64,000 nucleotides of DNA from Lepiota brunneoincarnata (lineage: Eukaryota > Basidiomycota > Agaricomycetes > Agaricales > Agaricaceae). The translations under genes and the position numbers were made by a program. Numbering within the stretch: the first letter of the stretch is position 1; every line of letters begins with the position of its first letter. The notes beneath the pieces are model-generated. The model saw nothing but the letters and a program-made list of their open reading frames with translations, did no database searches and was not told the origin of the DNA. Positions 8,077-19,700 of the stretch are shown here, in pieces. The stretch covers positions 124,001-188,000 of the forward strand of contig JAEBUN010000009.1 of the NCBI GenBank assembly GCA_023014365.1, given 5' to 3'.

Positions 8077-11000
8077 AAAGGAACACTGTCAATTGATGTG
8101 CCCCTGCACATTCCAGAACTCAGAAGGACATTTCTTACTCTCACTCCCAGAAAGGACACTTTCTTGATAAACTCTGTACAATTACGATTATCCCTGAATA
8201 AACAATCCCTTTTCTTACCCATCAAGATTTGGAGTGAATGGACATCAAAACCTGTGGCCATCACCACCCTAATAGACTCAGGAGCTCAAGGGAACTTTAT
8301 CTCCCACAAAGTCATTGAACAACATGGTTATCAAACCAAACAGCTGAACCAACTAATTCCTCTCAGTAATGTTGACAGAACTGACAATCAACATGGCAAG
8401 ATCCATGAATACATCAAAGTCAGAACCATCATTGATGGAAGAGATTGCACACTAGAAGGGTATGTCACAAACACTGGTGAGAAGGATCTCATCATTGGAT
8501 TTCCCTGGTTGGAACAATACAACCCTGACATCAACTGGAAAACCAAAACATTCTCTTGGAAACCCCAAATCGACCACAAAGACTTCTCAAAACTCCTCAG
8601 AACCTTACAACAACCTGTCAAACTCAACTCCATCACCATAGACATAATGGCTGGAAAAACCTCTCAACCCGAGGAAAACCCTGGAGAATATGTCAACCTG
8701 TCAAATGTTGACCTTGACACCTTCTCTTTAGAAAGAGAAATGAACCCAATGCTTCTAAACCCATTAGAAGTAAACACCAAAGCGACACACGCCACAATGC
8801 TCCACAATGAGCAACACAACCTGACAAAATTGGCAAACCAAAAAGGAAAAAAACCAGAATCAAACAAGGAACCACCCAAGATCCCTCAGAGATTTGCCCA
8901 ATGGGCTAAAATATTCAACAAGAAAGCATCTGAACAATTCCCGCCATCAAGAACATTATCACAAAATCAAACTAAAACTGACATTCAAAGCAAAATCAAT
9001 GAAACCTTATCAAGTGGCACCTACCAAAGAAAAAGCATTAAAAGAATTTATAGACAAAAACCTCTGAAAAGGGTACATCCATCCCTCAAAATCCCCTATG
9101 GCATCACCCTTCTTTGTTGCCAAGAAAGGAGGAGACCTCCAACCCTGCCAAGACTATTGTTATCTAAACAATCACACTGTCAAAAATCCCTACCCAATCC
9201 CTATGATTTCCTCTATCATGGACAAACTCAAAGGAGCTAAGTACTTCACTAAACTCGATGTCTGCCTAGGATACAATAACATCAGAATCAAAGATGGTGA
9301 TCAATGGAAAGCAGTGTTCAAGACTCCCATGGGTCTTTTTGAACTGACTGTCATGTTTTTCAGACTTTGCAATAGTCCCACAATGTTCCAAGATATGATG
9401 GACATGCTATTCTCTGAAATAATGGAGAAAGGAGGAATCATCATCTATATGGATGATATCCTAATCTATGGTAAAACCCAGGAAGAAACCGACCAACTTA
9501 TGGAAAAAGTACTGCAGATCCTGCAGGAAAATGACCTCTTCCTCAAAATGGAAAAATGCAAGTTCAACAAGCAATGACTCAAATATCTTGGCATGATCAT
9601 CACACCTGACAAAATCAAAATGGACCCTGGAAAACTCAAGGGAATAGAAGTCTGGCCAGTGCCAAAAACAGTCTGACACATTTGGAAATTCATTGGATTC
9701 TGCAACTTCTACCAGAAGTTCATCTGCAGGTACTCCCACCACACCAAACCCCTTAACCAACTCCTATCCAAATCAAACACATTTGAATGGAAAGAAGAAC
9801 AACAGAAAGCATTCAAAACACTCAAGAACAAATTCTTAAAGGAACTAGTACTCCTCATGCCTGACTCCACAAAACCCTTCAAAATAGAAGCCGATGCTTC
9901 TAAATTCGCATCAGGAGCTGTCCTATATCAACATGATATCAATGGAATACAGAAACCCATATCATTCTATTCAAAGATGTTCAGACCAGTGGAACGCAAC
10001 TACAACATCTATGATAGGGAACTCCTTGCTATTATCTGAGCCCTCAAAGAATGGTGCCACTATCTCCTTGGCAGCCCCCATACTGTCCATATCAGAACAA
10101 ACCACCAAAACCTCACATACTGGCATAAACCCCAGAAAATCAATTGCTGACAAGCACGATAGGTCCAGACCCTCGCCAACTACAACTTTAAATTGGAACA
10201 TGTCCCAGGATCAAAAATCCCTGCACCAGACACTCTATCAAGATGTCCAGACCATATCCCTGATGAGGATAATGATAACGAAGACATTACCATGCTTTCA
10301 GACTACCTCTTTGTTGCCACAGCCAACATAGAAGATCAAAACCTGATCACAGTACTCCCAGAATACCTTTTTATCACCACCATCAATATGGAACTCCAAG
10401 AAAGAATCACGGAATCACCCAAATACGATGCTAGAACCACCAAAGCATTCAAACTCCTGAAAGAAAACCACCCTAATGCCACTGACAAAGACTTTGGAAC
10501 AGTCCTGACCTCAAATGGTCCACTCCTCACATTCCAAGAATGTGTCATCATTCCAGAAGACCTCCAACTCAGATGTGATGTCATTGCAAGATACCACAAC
10601 CACCCTACACATGGCCACCCTGGAGAACAAGAAACATACCATCTTGCCAAGAAAGAAGTATATTGGCCAGGAATGTTGACATTCATAAAGAACTACATTA
10701 AAGGCTGTCCCAAATGCTAGCAACACAAAATCATATGCAGACCAGATCATGCACTGACTCAACCAATCCCACCATCATCTTCCAAATGCCTATTTGCTCA
10801 AATCTCATAGGATCTTATCACTGGTCTACTGCCTAGCACTGGCCATAATGCAATATTGTCCATGGTGGACCACAGCCTTATGAAGGGGGTAATTTTCATC
10901 CCAACCTCAGATCAATCAAACGCTGACGACATCGGATGACTATTAATAGAAAAAGTCTTCACCAGGTTCGGATTACCCAACAAAATCATATCAGATTGAG

Positions 11001-11911
11001 ACCCCAGATTCACCGCCAACTCCCTCCAAGAGCTAGCCAAACACCTAAAAATCCAACAAGCATTCTCAACTGCATACTACCCCCAGACAGATGGTTCCAC
11101 CAAACGATACAACCAGGAAATCGAAACCTACCTCACCATATACTGCACCAGAAACCCCCTTGACTGGTCAGAAACCCTCCCTATTGCTGAGTTTGTACAC
11201 AACTCCAAAATACATGCCTCAAGGCAGAAATCCCCATTCAAACTAATCATGGGATACAACCCTCCACCGATACCCATGGTAATGGAAACAACATCAAACT
11301 TTCCATCAGTAGACGAACGCATCAGACTCCTTGATGATGCCAGAAAAGAAGCACACATGGCACACCAACTCTCTGCCAATATTATGAAACAAAGAACCAG
11401 AAGAACTGTCAAACCCCTTGAAACATGTCAAAAAGTATGGCTAGAAGCCAAGAACCTCAAACTCCCCTTCATCTCCAACAAAATATCCCCAAAATGACTA
11501 GGACCTTTCCTTATCTCAGAAGTCTTATCACCACTAACATACAAGTTAAAACTTCCAATCAAATGGAAGATACACCCAGTATTCCACCAAAATCTTCTAA
11601 CCCCATATACCGAAACAGAAGCATACAGATCTCATCCAACTCCACCACCCCCAGACATCATCAATGAAGAAGAAGAATATGAAATAGAAGCTATTCTTAA
11701 TCACCACTGATATCATGGAAAACTTCAATACTATGTCAAATGGAAAGGATACTCCCACACAGAGAATGAGTGGATCACCAACAAAACACTCCACACAAAT
11801 GCTGAAGAATACCTAACCAAGTATAAAGAAGCTCATGGAATTCCCCAGAAAGATCAGGAACCCACCAGAACCTACCAAAGACAACTTTGCTCCCACACCA
11901 AACGTACTTAA
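8077..11911 (+). pseudogene. pol: B1 pol (protease, RT, RNase H, integrase, chromodomain), decayed
   Basis: Protease TTLIDSGAQGNFIS near 8265-8300 keeps the DSGA site. After a frame change near 9100 comes reverse transcriptase with [14 protein letters not shown] near 9440-9475, RNase H (EADASKFASGAVLYQ near 9889), an integrase HHCC finger (about 10580-10720), a DDE core with several stops, and a chromodomain (about 11690-11820, KWKGYSHTENEW). The natural stop is TAA at 11909-11911. At least ten in-frame stops are visible, many replacing Trp, Gln or Arg codons. The stretch from about 9160 to 10520 is nearly identical to copy B3, including shared stops. Confidence 0.92.
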
Positions 11912-13284
11912 GAAGATGCCCATGAACCTCAACCTCACTTGCCCCCAAACCACTCCCCCTTACTCCACAACACCTTCCCCAACTTCCTCATCATCCTCTA
12001 TCATCATTGTTAATAATGCAAATGTCAAACATACAATACTTCAAACAACTCCTGTTCCAGCCCCATCTCCCAACACCCCCTCTCACACCTTTGCCACCAC
12101 TTATGCCTTCCTCAGAGATGAGACCCCCAGCCTCAATGCCACCCCAGAACCAACAATTGCCCCAGCTGCCTCCCTTAGATTCCATACAGCTGGAGTACAA
12201 CCACATGGACCGGATCACCCTTCTGACGGAGATCTGCACAAGGCTGCCACCAACAGAGCCTTTACAAATAAATTGGAACACTCTCCAATTTCGGAATATG
12301 ACCGACAACTCTGGTACAACTATACCCACCACATACAACAGACTAAGGCTCTCACTACTGTGTACAATATGCAATGGGCCTGAGCAGAATCACTTGAGCA
12401 ACTTCTCCACTCAAGATCAAGCCTCATGTCCAAGGTGTCAAAGAACTTACCCAAACAAAATGAGGTACATACCTCACAGCCCCCCACTGCAACCATCACC
12501 CCCATTGCCACAACAGCCTCTACCGCTATCACCACCACCACTCCCAATAAGGGAAAGAAGCCCACCAATCTCAGAAACCCTTTCAGACATCTCACCCCCA
12601 ATGGGAACACCATCCACACTATCACTGATAACCACATCCCAGTTCAGAACTCCCCCAATCCCATTCACTCATGAACCAATCCCCAAACCACCAACAGATC
12701 AGTCTGCATCCAATGCAGACATACCAGACACTGGGCCATAGACTGCCCCCAATTTGCCTGCCTCGGGTGCAAACAATATGCCCCAGGACATTACTCTTAT
12801 GACTGCATCAAGTATTGATGCCCCCACTGTGCAGTTTTCCAACCCCACCATCAATGGACCGAATGCCCAGCTCGGAAGACCCAACACACCCCCTACTCCA
12901 GAAATTCAACAACCTGTCCCTTGACCACTCCCACAACTCATCATCAATACATTGACCTTACCAACAATGACTACTACAAGGAATGTTATGACAACATTGC
13001 TGAATCAAACATTACAGGAGAACCATATGGTTCCTTCTGAAGAAAACCCAACCACCCCACCAGAAGAAAGGATAGAAAGTCCTCATTTCAGATGTCTCCT
13101 ATATGACATTTTCTATCCAGGACAACCCCCTTCCCCAGAAACCACCACCATACTCAATCTCGATAGAACTCCTACCCCCACCTTTTCTCCCATCATTCCC
13201 CCTCAACCAGACTCCACTGACCAACCTCAAGTCGATTACTACAAACCAAATTACCTAGCCAAATACCCAGAAGAAGGAAACTAA
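11835..13284 (+). pseudogene. B1 post-pol region with two overlapping protein-like frames
   Basis: One frame begins at ATG 11835, overlapping the end of pol. It runs through a coiled or charged region and three CCHC-like knuckles (CIQCRHTRHWAIDC near 12707, then CLGC...C and CPHC...C) to TGA at 13038-13040. A second frame, from about 12000, carries a CTICNG ... CPRCQRTYP cysteine motif and a proline-rich centre and ends EYPEEGN-like at 13284. Each is broken in B1 by single stops (for example TAG 12739 and TGA 12672) that are sense codons in B2. Both frames are conserved in three copies. No family recognised. Confidence 0.6.
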
Positions 13285-13322
13285 CAAGTTGTAATGGAAA
13301 GCAACTCTAGAAACAGACCTAA

Positions 13323-13708
13323 TGTTATCAGAAGTCTTATCAGAATGACAGTTATTTTTAGTTTACATTCCCATGTCACTATGAAACCTATCAGTAGTAT
13401 ACATCAGAAGGACTATTCTTAGTATATGCCTCATGTTTCTTATCTCTGACTCATAGTTACTCTGGTCCAGACTATTATAGTAGGAGTACAGCCACACTTA
13501 GAAGTATATAAGGATACAGTACAATACCTTGTATCCTTATCTTAGTGTTATACAGTTCTTGCCTCCTATAACTCTTTGCCTCTAAACTGGCTGGACTATA
13601 GTGCTCTGTCATCTCCAAGTCACGCTTAGTAGGACAGGACCAAGTCTGTATAGACATCCTGTGTCAAACCCCATGCTACTCACGAGCAAACCCCTAACCT
13701 GGGTAACA
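13323..13708 (+). repeat. B1 3' LTR
   Basis: 386 bp, TGTTATCAGAAG ... GGGTAACA, followed by GGCAC, the duplicate of the sequence before the 5' LTR. It has the same TATA, stem and transcript-start sequence as the 5' LTR and differs from it by a small number of mostly transition changes. Confidence 0.95.
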
Positions 13709-13713
13709 GGCAC

Positions 13714-13855
13714 ACTAGCTGGTCCAGCAGATCAATTAATATATTGATTCATACTCCCCCACAGCCATCCTAAGTTAGGTAGTCTAATTTTGTCGCTACA
13801 TGAGCCAAGGCAGGTTAGGGCAGTGGTTAAGCCCTCTGATGAGCCCCTTTGCAAG
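13714..13855. other. Unclassified insertion, second piece, between B1 and B2
   Basis: Only 142 bp separate B1 from B2. They continue the segment interrupted at 5517 and continue again at 23026. The right half (about 13812-13850) has a GGCAGTGGTTAAGCC stretch like a tRNA D arm or A box. No coding sequence is seen. Confidence 0.4.
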
Positions 13856-14636
13856 TGTTATCAGAAGTCTATTCAGAAGGATGGTTATGTTTAGCACATA
13901 TTCCCATGTCATATGTCACTCTGAAACCATCAGTGTTACCTGGGTTAGGGGTTCACTCTTGAGTAGCATGGGGTTTGACACAGGATGTCTATACAGACTT
14001 GGTCCTGTCCTACTAAGTGTGACTTGTAGATGACAGAGCACTATAGTCCAGCCGGTTTAGAGGCAAAGAGTTATAGGAGGCAAGAACTGTATAACACTAA
14101 GATAAGGATACAAGGTAATGTACTATATCCTTATATATTTCTAAGTATGGCTGTACTCCTACTGTAATAGTCCGGACCAAAGTAACTACAAGTCAGAGAT
14201 AAGGGACATAAGGCATAACTAAGAATAGTCCTTCTGATGTACACTACTGATGGTTTCATAGTGACATGGGAATGTAAACTAAAAATAACTGTCCTTCTGA
14301 TAAGACTTCTGATAACAATCAGTAGTGTACATCAGAAGGACTATATTTAACCTATGCCTCGTTGTCTTATCTCTGACTCATAGTTACTCAGGTCCATTTA
14401 CTTGTAGTAGGAGCATAGCCACACTTAGTATTATATAAGGATACCATACATTACCATGTATCCTTATCTTAGTGTTATACAGTTCTTGCCTCCTATACCT
14501 CTTTGCCCTTAAATCTGGCTGGACTATAGTGCTTCATCATCTCTAAGTCATGCCTAGTAGGACAAGACCAAGTCTGTATAGACATCTTGCCTCGAACACC
14601 ATGCTACTCAAGAGTGAACCCCTAACCTAGGTAACA
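13856..14636 (+). repeat. B2 5' LTR, split by a solo LTR
   Basis: The LTR is 13856-13933 plus 14323-14636 (392 bp once the insert and one ATCAG duplicate are removed). It is followed by AAACACTAAGAT, the same self-priming site as B1, which pairs with ATCTTAGTGTT within this LTR. Confidence 0.93.
13934..14317 (-). repeat. Solo family B LTR inside the B2 5' LTR
   Basis: Reads TGTTACCTGGG ... CTTCTGATAACA, the reverse complement of a family B LTR (384 bp). It is flanked by ATCAG at 13929-13933 and 14318-14322, showing a true insertion followed by LTR-LTR recombination. It is closer in sequence to the B1/B3 LTR type than to its host LTR. Confidence 0.95.
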
Positions 14637-14734
14637 AAACACTAAGATACTCTGCTACTTATCTCTTGCTTGCCCTCCACTCTGCTCTACTCTGCCAATG
14701 TACTGAACATGTTGAGGTACTCTGGTCATTCAAA

Positions 14735-14995
14735 ATGATGTGCATAAGAAAACCACCCCTCTGTGTAGCCATTGCTACATCCCTCAAACTCTCCCTGCCA
14801 GAAGACCTGGCTTACCTACTCATTTTTGTCTTCACCTCCACCACCACCCTCATCGCCTACCAAATAATCACCCTAGAACTCAAATGCATCACATGTCCTT
14901 GCCACTGTTGTGTCATTAGATTGTGGAACCTGTACTCAGGAATCTCCATAATTGCCACCCAATTTTTCATTCTTCTAGCGATAATTGATTGCTAG
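14735..14995 (+). CDS. B2 ORF0, intact small two-helix membrane protein before gag
   Basis: An uninterrupted 86-residue frame starting at ATG 14735 (a longer in-frame start upstream is possible). It has a short basic N-terminus (MMCIRKPPLCVA), an amphipathic SLPEDLAYL, a hydrophobic helix (LLIFVFTSTTTLIAYQII), a cysteine-rich turn (CITCPCHCC) and a second hydrophobic segment ending LLAIIDC. The frames in B1 and B3 are closely similar but have a TGA where B2 has CAA. It lies between the 5' LTR and gag, where Ty3/gypsy elements usually have only leader. A membrane or envelope-like role is only a guess from hydrophobicity. No family recognised. Confidence 0.55.
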   Translation: MMCIRKPPLCVAIATSLKLSLPEDLAYLLIFVFTSTTTLIAYQIITLELKCITCPCHCCVIRLWNLYSGISIIATQFFILLAIIDC

Positions 14996-15009
14996 ACAAC
15001 TGCCACCAC

Positions 15010-16723
15010 GCCTCCAAAGAAGTTCTCAGCCCGAGAAACTCCATCACCCCCTCCTCCCAAATCAAGAACTAGAATCTCAGGACCAGGAATCCCAAACCCT
15101 GATCCAAGAAGAAATCCCACACCCACACAAACTCCATCACCATTCTACCCCCCATCTCCATTTGATTCACCTACTCCACGTGCATCAACCTCAACCCAAA
15201 TTGTCACAAGAACCCCAACATTATCAAGTGTCTCCGCCACATTAGCCAAAAGACAAAGACAACATGAAGAACAAGAAAAATGCGATATCATCACAAACCA
15301 ACTCTCTGAACAAGAACTTAAATGACTCCAACAAGCTGTACAACAACCAAGAGAACTCACAGGATCTGAAGAGAATCTTCTCTCAAGACACAAAGCCTTT
15401 GTTGAACTCAACCAAGGAAAAACCCCAGTAGACGACAACTCAGATGTCTACATCACAGACAATAATAAATCAGAACCCGATAAACAACCCTTAGCCCTAC
15501 TGGCACCACCCATGCCACCTCTACCATCACCACCACCAGGACAATTACAAATGGCCACCACACAAACCCCAAAGGAGTTAGGACTCCTCAAACCCATCGC
15601 CTTTGATGGAACCAGAAGACTATTCAAAGACTGGATCTTCCAATGTGAAGTTTATGTGCTCACCAACATGACCACTTACAACACTGACCTTGCCAGAACC
15701 TTGTTCGTCCTCTCAACAATGCAATCAGGAGATGCCCAAGCATGGGCTAGACAATACCTCCATGAGAGAAATGCCCAGACTCAAGCTGGACAACCCATAG
15801 CCATGGAAACATGGGACAACTTCACCACCTGACTTAGAACTGACTTCACCTCAGCAGATGAACATGTGTATGTGCACACCAAACTTTAAACCTTGCATCA
15901 AGCAGGCAAACCAATGACTGAGTTCAGTGCCCAGTTTAAGGAACTTGTCCGCCAGTCCGGACTCACCAAAGATTGTGCCCTCATCGATCTATATCAAAAA
16001 GCAATCAATCGTCAAATTGCAATGAAGATTGATGAATCGGAGAACCCTCCAACAACCATCACTGTTTGGTATACCCAAGCAAACAAACTCAATGACAACT
16101 TCCATCATATCAATGCCCTGTACAGTACCCCCAAGAACATGTTTCCTCAAAGAAACCAATACCAACCAAATCAAGGACCAAGCCATCCAAACAACAACAT
16201 GCCATATGCACAGTTTTACCAAAGAAGCAACACTCCATGTTTCACTCCACGAGACCCACATGCTATGGAGATAGACCATACCATAATAGAAGAAAGATAT
16301 GAAGATCCTTATCCTGAAATCCTACAACCAGAACACACCAAAGAAGACTTTGCACAAGAACCGTTGGAGATAGATGCGGTTGTGATGGAACAACAAATGA
16401 AAGCTTATCAGAAGCAAGAATGCTTCTGATGTGGAGCAAACAATCATTGGGTTAATAAATGCCCACATCTGCCACCTGCCAGACACTTCCCAGGGATGCA
16501 TACCAACCCGCCACGCCCAGCCAGAAATCCAAACTGTCCTCCCTTCCAAGAAAATAAACCTAACCCCAGCTTTAAACCCCAACAACACAAATATTCCCTT
16601 GCCATTGCAGAAGTCGCATCCCAGATGTGCCAAATGGTTGATGAACTCAATCCTGAATTACAACAAGAACTCCACTCCATGCTAGCTGAGGATCTGGAGA
16701 TGCATCCATTCCAGGATTTTTAA
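15010..16723 (+). pseudogene. gag: B2 gag, decayed
   Basis: Same layout as in B1: TPPKKFSARETPS-type start (ATG lost), coiled coil, capsid-like LGLLKPIAFDGTRRLFKDWI and zinc knuckle. The knuckle has a stop inside it (CF*CGANNHWVNKC), and stops also occur near 15832 and 15888. The final TAA at 16721-16723 is in frame with the ATG of pol at 16745. Confidence 0.85.
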
Positions 16724-19700
16724 AAAGGAACATTGTTGATCGATATGCCCCTGCACATTCCAGAACTCAGAAGGACATTTCTTACTCTCACTCCCAGAAG
16801 GACATTTTCTCGATAAACTCTGTACAATTATGACTTTCCCTGAATAAACAATCCCTTTTCCTACCCATTGAGATTTGGAGTGAATGGACATCAAAACCTG
16901 TGGCCATCACTGCCCTGATAGACTCAGGAGCTCAAGGGAACTTTATCTCCCACAAAGTCATTGAACAACATGGTTATCAAACCAAACAGCTGGATCAACC
17001 AATCCCTCTCAGCAACGTTAACAGAACTGACAATCAACATGGCAAAATCCATGATTATATCAAAATCAGAACCATCATCGATGGAAGAAATTGCATGCTA
17101 GAACCATACATCACAAACACTGGTGAGAAAGATCTCATCATTGGATTTCCCTGGTTGGAACAATACAATCTCGACATCAATTGGAAGACCAAGACATTCT
17201 CTTAAAAACCTCAAATTGATCACCAGGACTTTTCTAAACTCCTCAGAACTCTATGATGACCCATCAAACTCAACTCCATCACCATGGACATGATGGCGGG
17301 AAAAACTTCCCAACCTGAGGATAACCCAGAAGAATACATCAACCTTTCAAATGTTGACCTTGACACCTTCTCTTTAGAAAGAGAAATGAATCTGATGCTT
17401 CTAACCCCATTAGAAGTAAATGCCAAAGCAACACACTCCACAATGCTCCACAACAAGCAACACAACCTGACAAGATTGGCAAACAAGAAAGGAAAACAAC
17501 CAGAATTGAACAAGGAACCACCTGAGATCCCTCGGAGATTTGCCCAATGGACTAAAATATTCAACAAAAAGGCCTCCAAACGATTCCCACCATCAAGAAC
17601 ATTTGATCACAAAATCAAACTAAAACCAACATTCAAAGCAAAATCGATGAAACCTTACCAAGTGGCACCTGCTGAAGAAAAAGCACTAAAAGAATTTATA
17701 GACGAAAACCTCTGAAAAGGGTACATCTGCCCCTCAAAATCCCCTATGGCCTCACCATTCTTCTTTGTTGCCAAGAAAGGAGGAGACCTCCAACCCTGCC
17801 AAGACTATCATTATCTAAACAACCACACCATCAAAAATGCCTACCCAATCCCCATGATTTCCTCTATTATGGATAAACTCAAAGGAGCTAAATACTTTAC
17901 CAAGCTTGACATCCACCTAGGATACAATAATGTCAGAATCAAAGATGGCAATCAATGGAAAGCAGCGTTCAAGACTCCCATAGGTCTTTTTGAACCAACT
18001 ATAATATTTTTTGGACTTTGCAACAGTCCTGCAACGTTCCAACATATGATGGACACACTATTCTCCAAAATAATGGAGAAAGGAGGAATTATCATCTATT
18101 ATCCTAATCTATGGTAAAACCCAGGAAGAAACCAACCAACTTATGGAAAAAGTACTGCAAATTCTGCAGGAGAACGACCTATATGTTAGAGCCAGTATGG
18201 ATCGGGACCGAAGTGGAGGGTTGGGGTGGTGTCCTTGGTATAAGGTAACCAGGGGACAGGGCGAAGTCAGTATGTAGACTTTGGGACTGAGGCGGAGTAT
18301 GTTGGGCAGGGAGTTGGACTTGTGGCCTCAGTGTATGTGCTGTGCCCTCCTGCTGTCCTAGTCCGTATTTCAGGAAGTTGGGGCTGAAGCGGAGTAAGGC
18401 AAGATAGAGAGAGGAGGATAGGGAGACAGGGAGCTAGTCCACTGCTTGATTCAATTATCAGACTGAAGAGTACAAGCCAAGTACCTATGGTATATATACT
18501 ACTGGCCTTACAAACTATGACTCATACTAACTATGTGTGGAGTGAAGCAGAGACCAATATAGTTACAAATGGATTATGAATAGATTATGAATGGAATGGA
18601 AACTGGTACAGGTATGGAGACCAATAACATATCTTGACTACAGATGGGAAATGGAGACTGGAACTAGAGACACTGAGGGTCAGGTGACCATGGCATGTGT
18701 GGAGGTGGTCGTGTGATCGGGGCAGTGGGTTGCAGTTGGAGCAAGTTGGGGCCAAGTTGGAGGGCAGAGGGTTGTTGTGTGGAGCACATGTGGAATCAAG
18801 AAGCTGAAGTTTAAGTGATTAGACTCTGAGTTGGCATGGATATGACACTATACCTCAAAATGGAGAAATGCAAATTCAACAAACAACAACTCAAATATCT
18901 TGGCATGATCATCATGCCTGATGAAATCAAAATGGATCCCAGAAAACTCAAGGGAATAGAAGACTGGCCAGTGCCAAAAACGGTCCAACACATTCAGAAA
19001 TTCATCAGATTCTGTAACTTCTACCAGAAGTTCATCTGCAGTTACTCCTACCACACCAAACCCCTTAACCAACTCCTATCCAAATCAAACAAATTTGAAT
19101 GGAAAGAAGAACAACAGAAAGCATTTGAAACACTCAAGAACAAATTCTTAAAGGAACTGGTACTCCTCATGCCTGACTCCACAAAACCCTTCAAAATAGA
19201 AGCCAATGCTTCCAAATTCACATCAGGAGCTGTCTTGTATCAACACAATATCAACAGAATGTGGAAACCTGTATCATTCTATTCAAAAACATTTGGACCA
19301 GCGGAACGCAATTATGATATCTATGACAGGCAACTTCTCACTATCATCCGAGCCCTCAAAGAATGGTGCCACTACCTCCTTGGCAGCCCCCATACTGTCT
19401 GTATCAGAACAGACCACCAGAACCTCACATATTGGTGTAAACCCCAGAAAATCAACTGCCAACAAGCATGATGGGTCTAGACCCTTGCCAACTACAACTT
19501 CAAATTAGAACACATCCCAGGATCAAAGATCCCTGCACCAGATGCTCTATCAAGATGTCCAGATCACATCCCCAACAAGGATAACAATAACAAAGATGTT
19601 ACCATACTTCCAAACAACCTCCTTGTCACTGCAGCTGACATAGAAGACTGAAACCTGATCACAGTACTCCCAGAACACTTCTTTATCACCACAGTTGATA

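Larger units (their letters stand above)
5518..13708 (+). mobile_element. Family B chromovirus, copy B1, complete but inactivated
   Basis: Two LTRs (5518-5902 and 13323-13708) bound an 8.2-kb element flanked by the 5-bp duplication GGCAC at 5513-5517 and 13709-13713. Order inside: self-priming site, small ORF0, gag, pol with chromodomain, then two overlapping post-pol frames. Almost every frame carries TGA or TAG stops and pol has a frame change near 9100. Stop positions differ between copies, so they are decay. B1 sits in the unclassified insertion that itself interrupts element C. Confidence 0.95.

Noticed and set aside
12320..12637. Minus-strand ORFs rich in Gly/Val repeated in B1, B2 and B3
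   Set aside because: They are complements of the proline/threonine-rich post-pol region; recurrence follows from copy homology and stop-poor composition.
13800..13855. tRNA gene near 13812-13850
   Set aside because: A-box-like bases and short stems are present, but I could not fold a full cloverleaf, and the B2 target site cuts through it.
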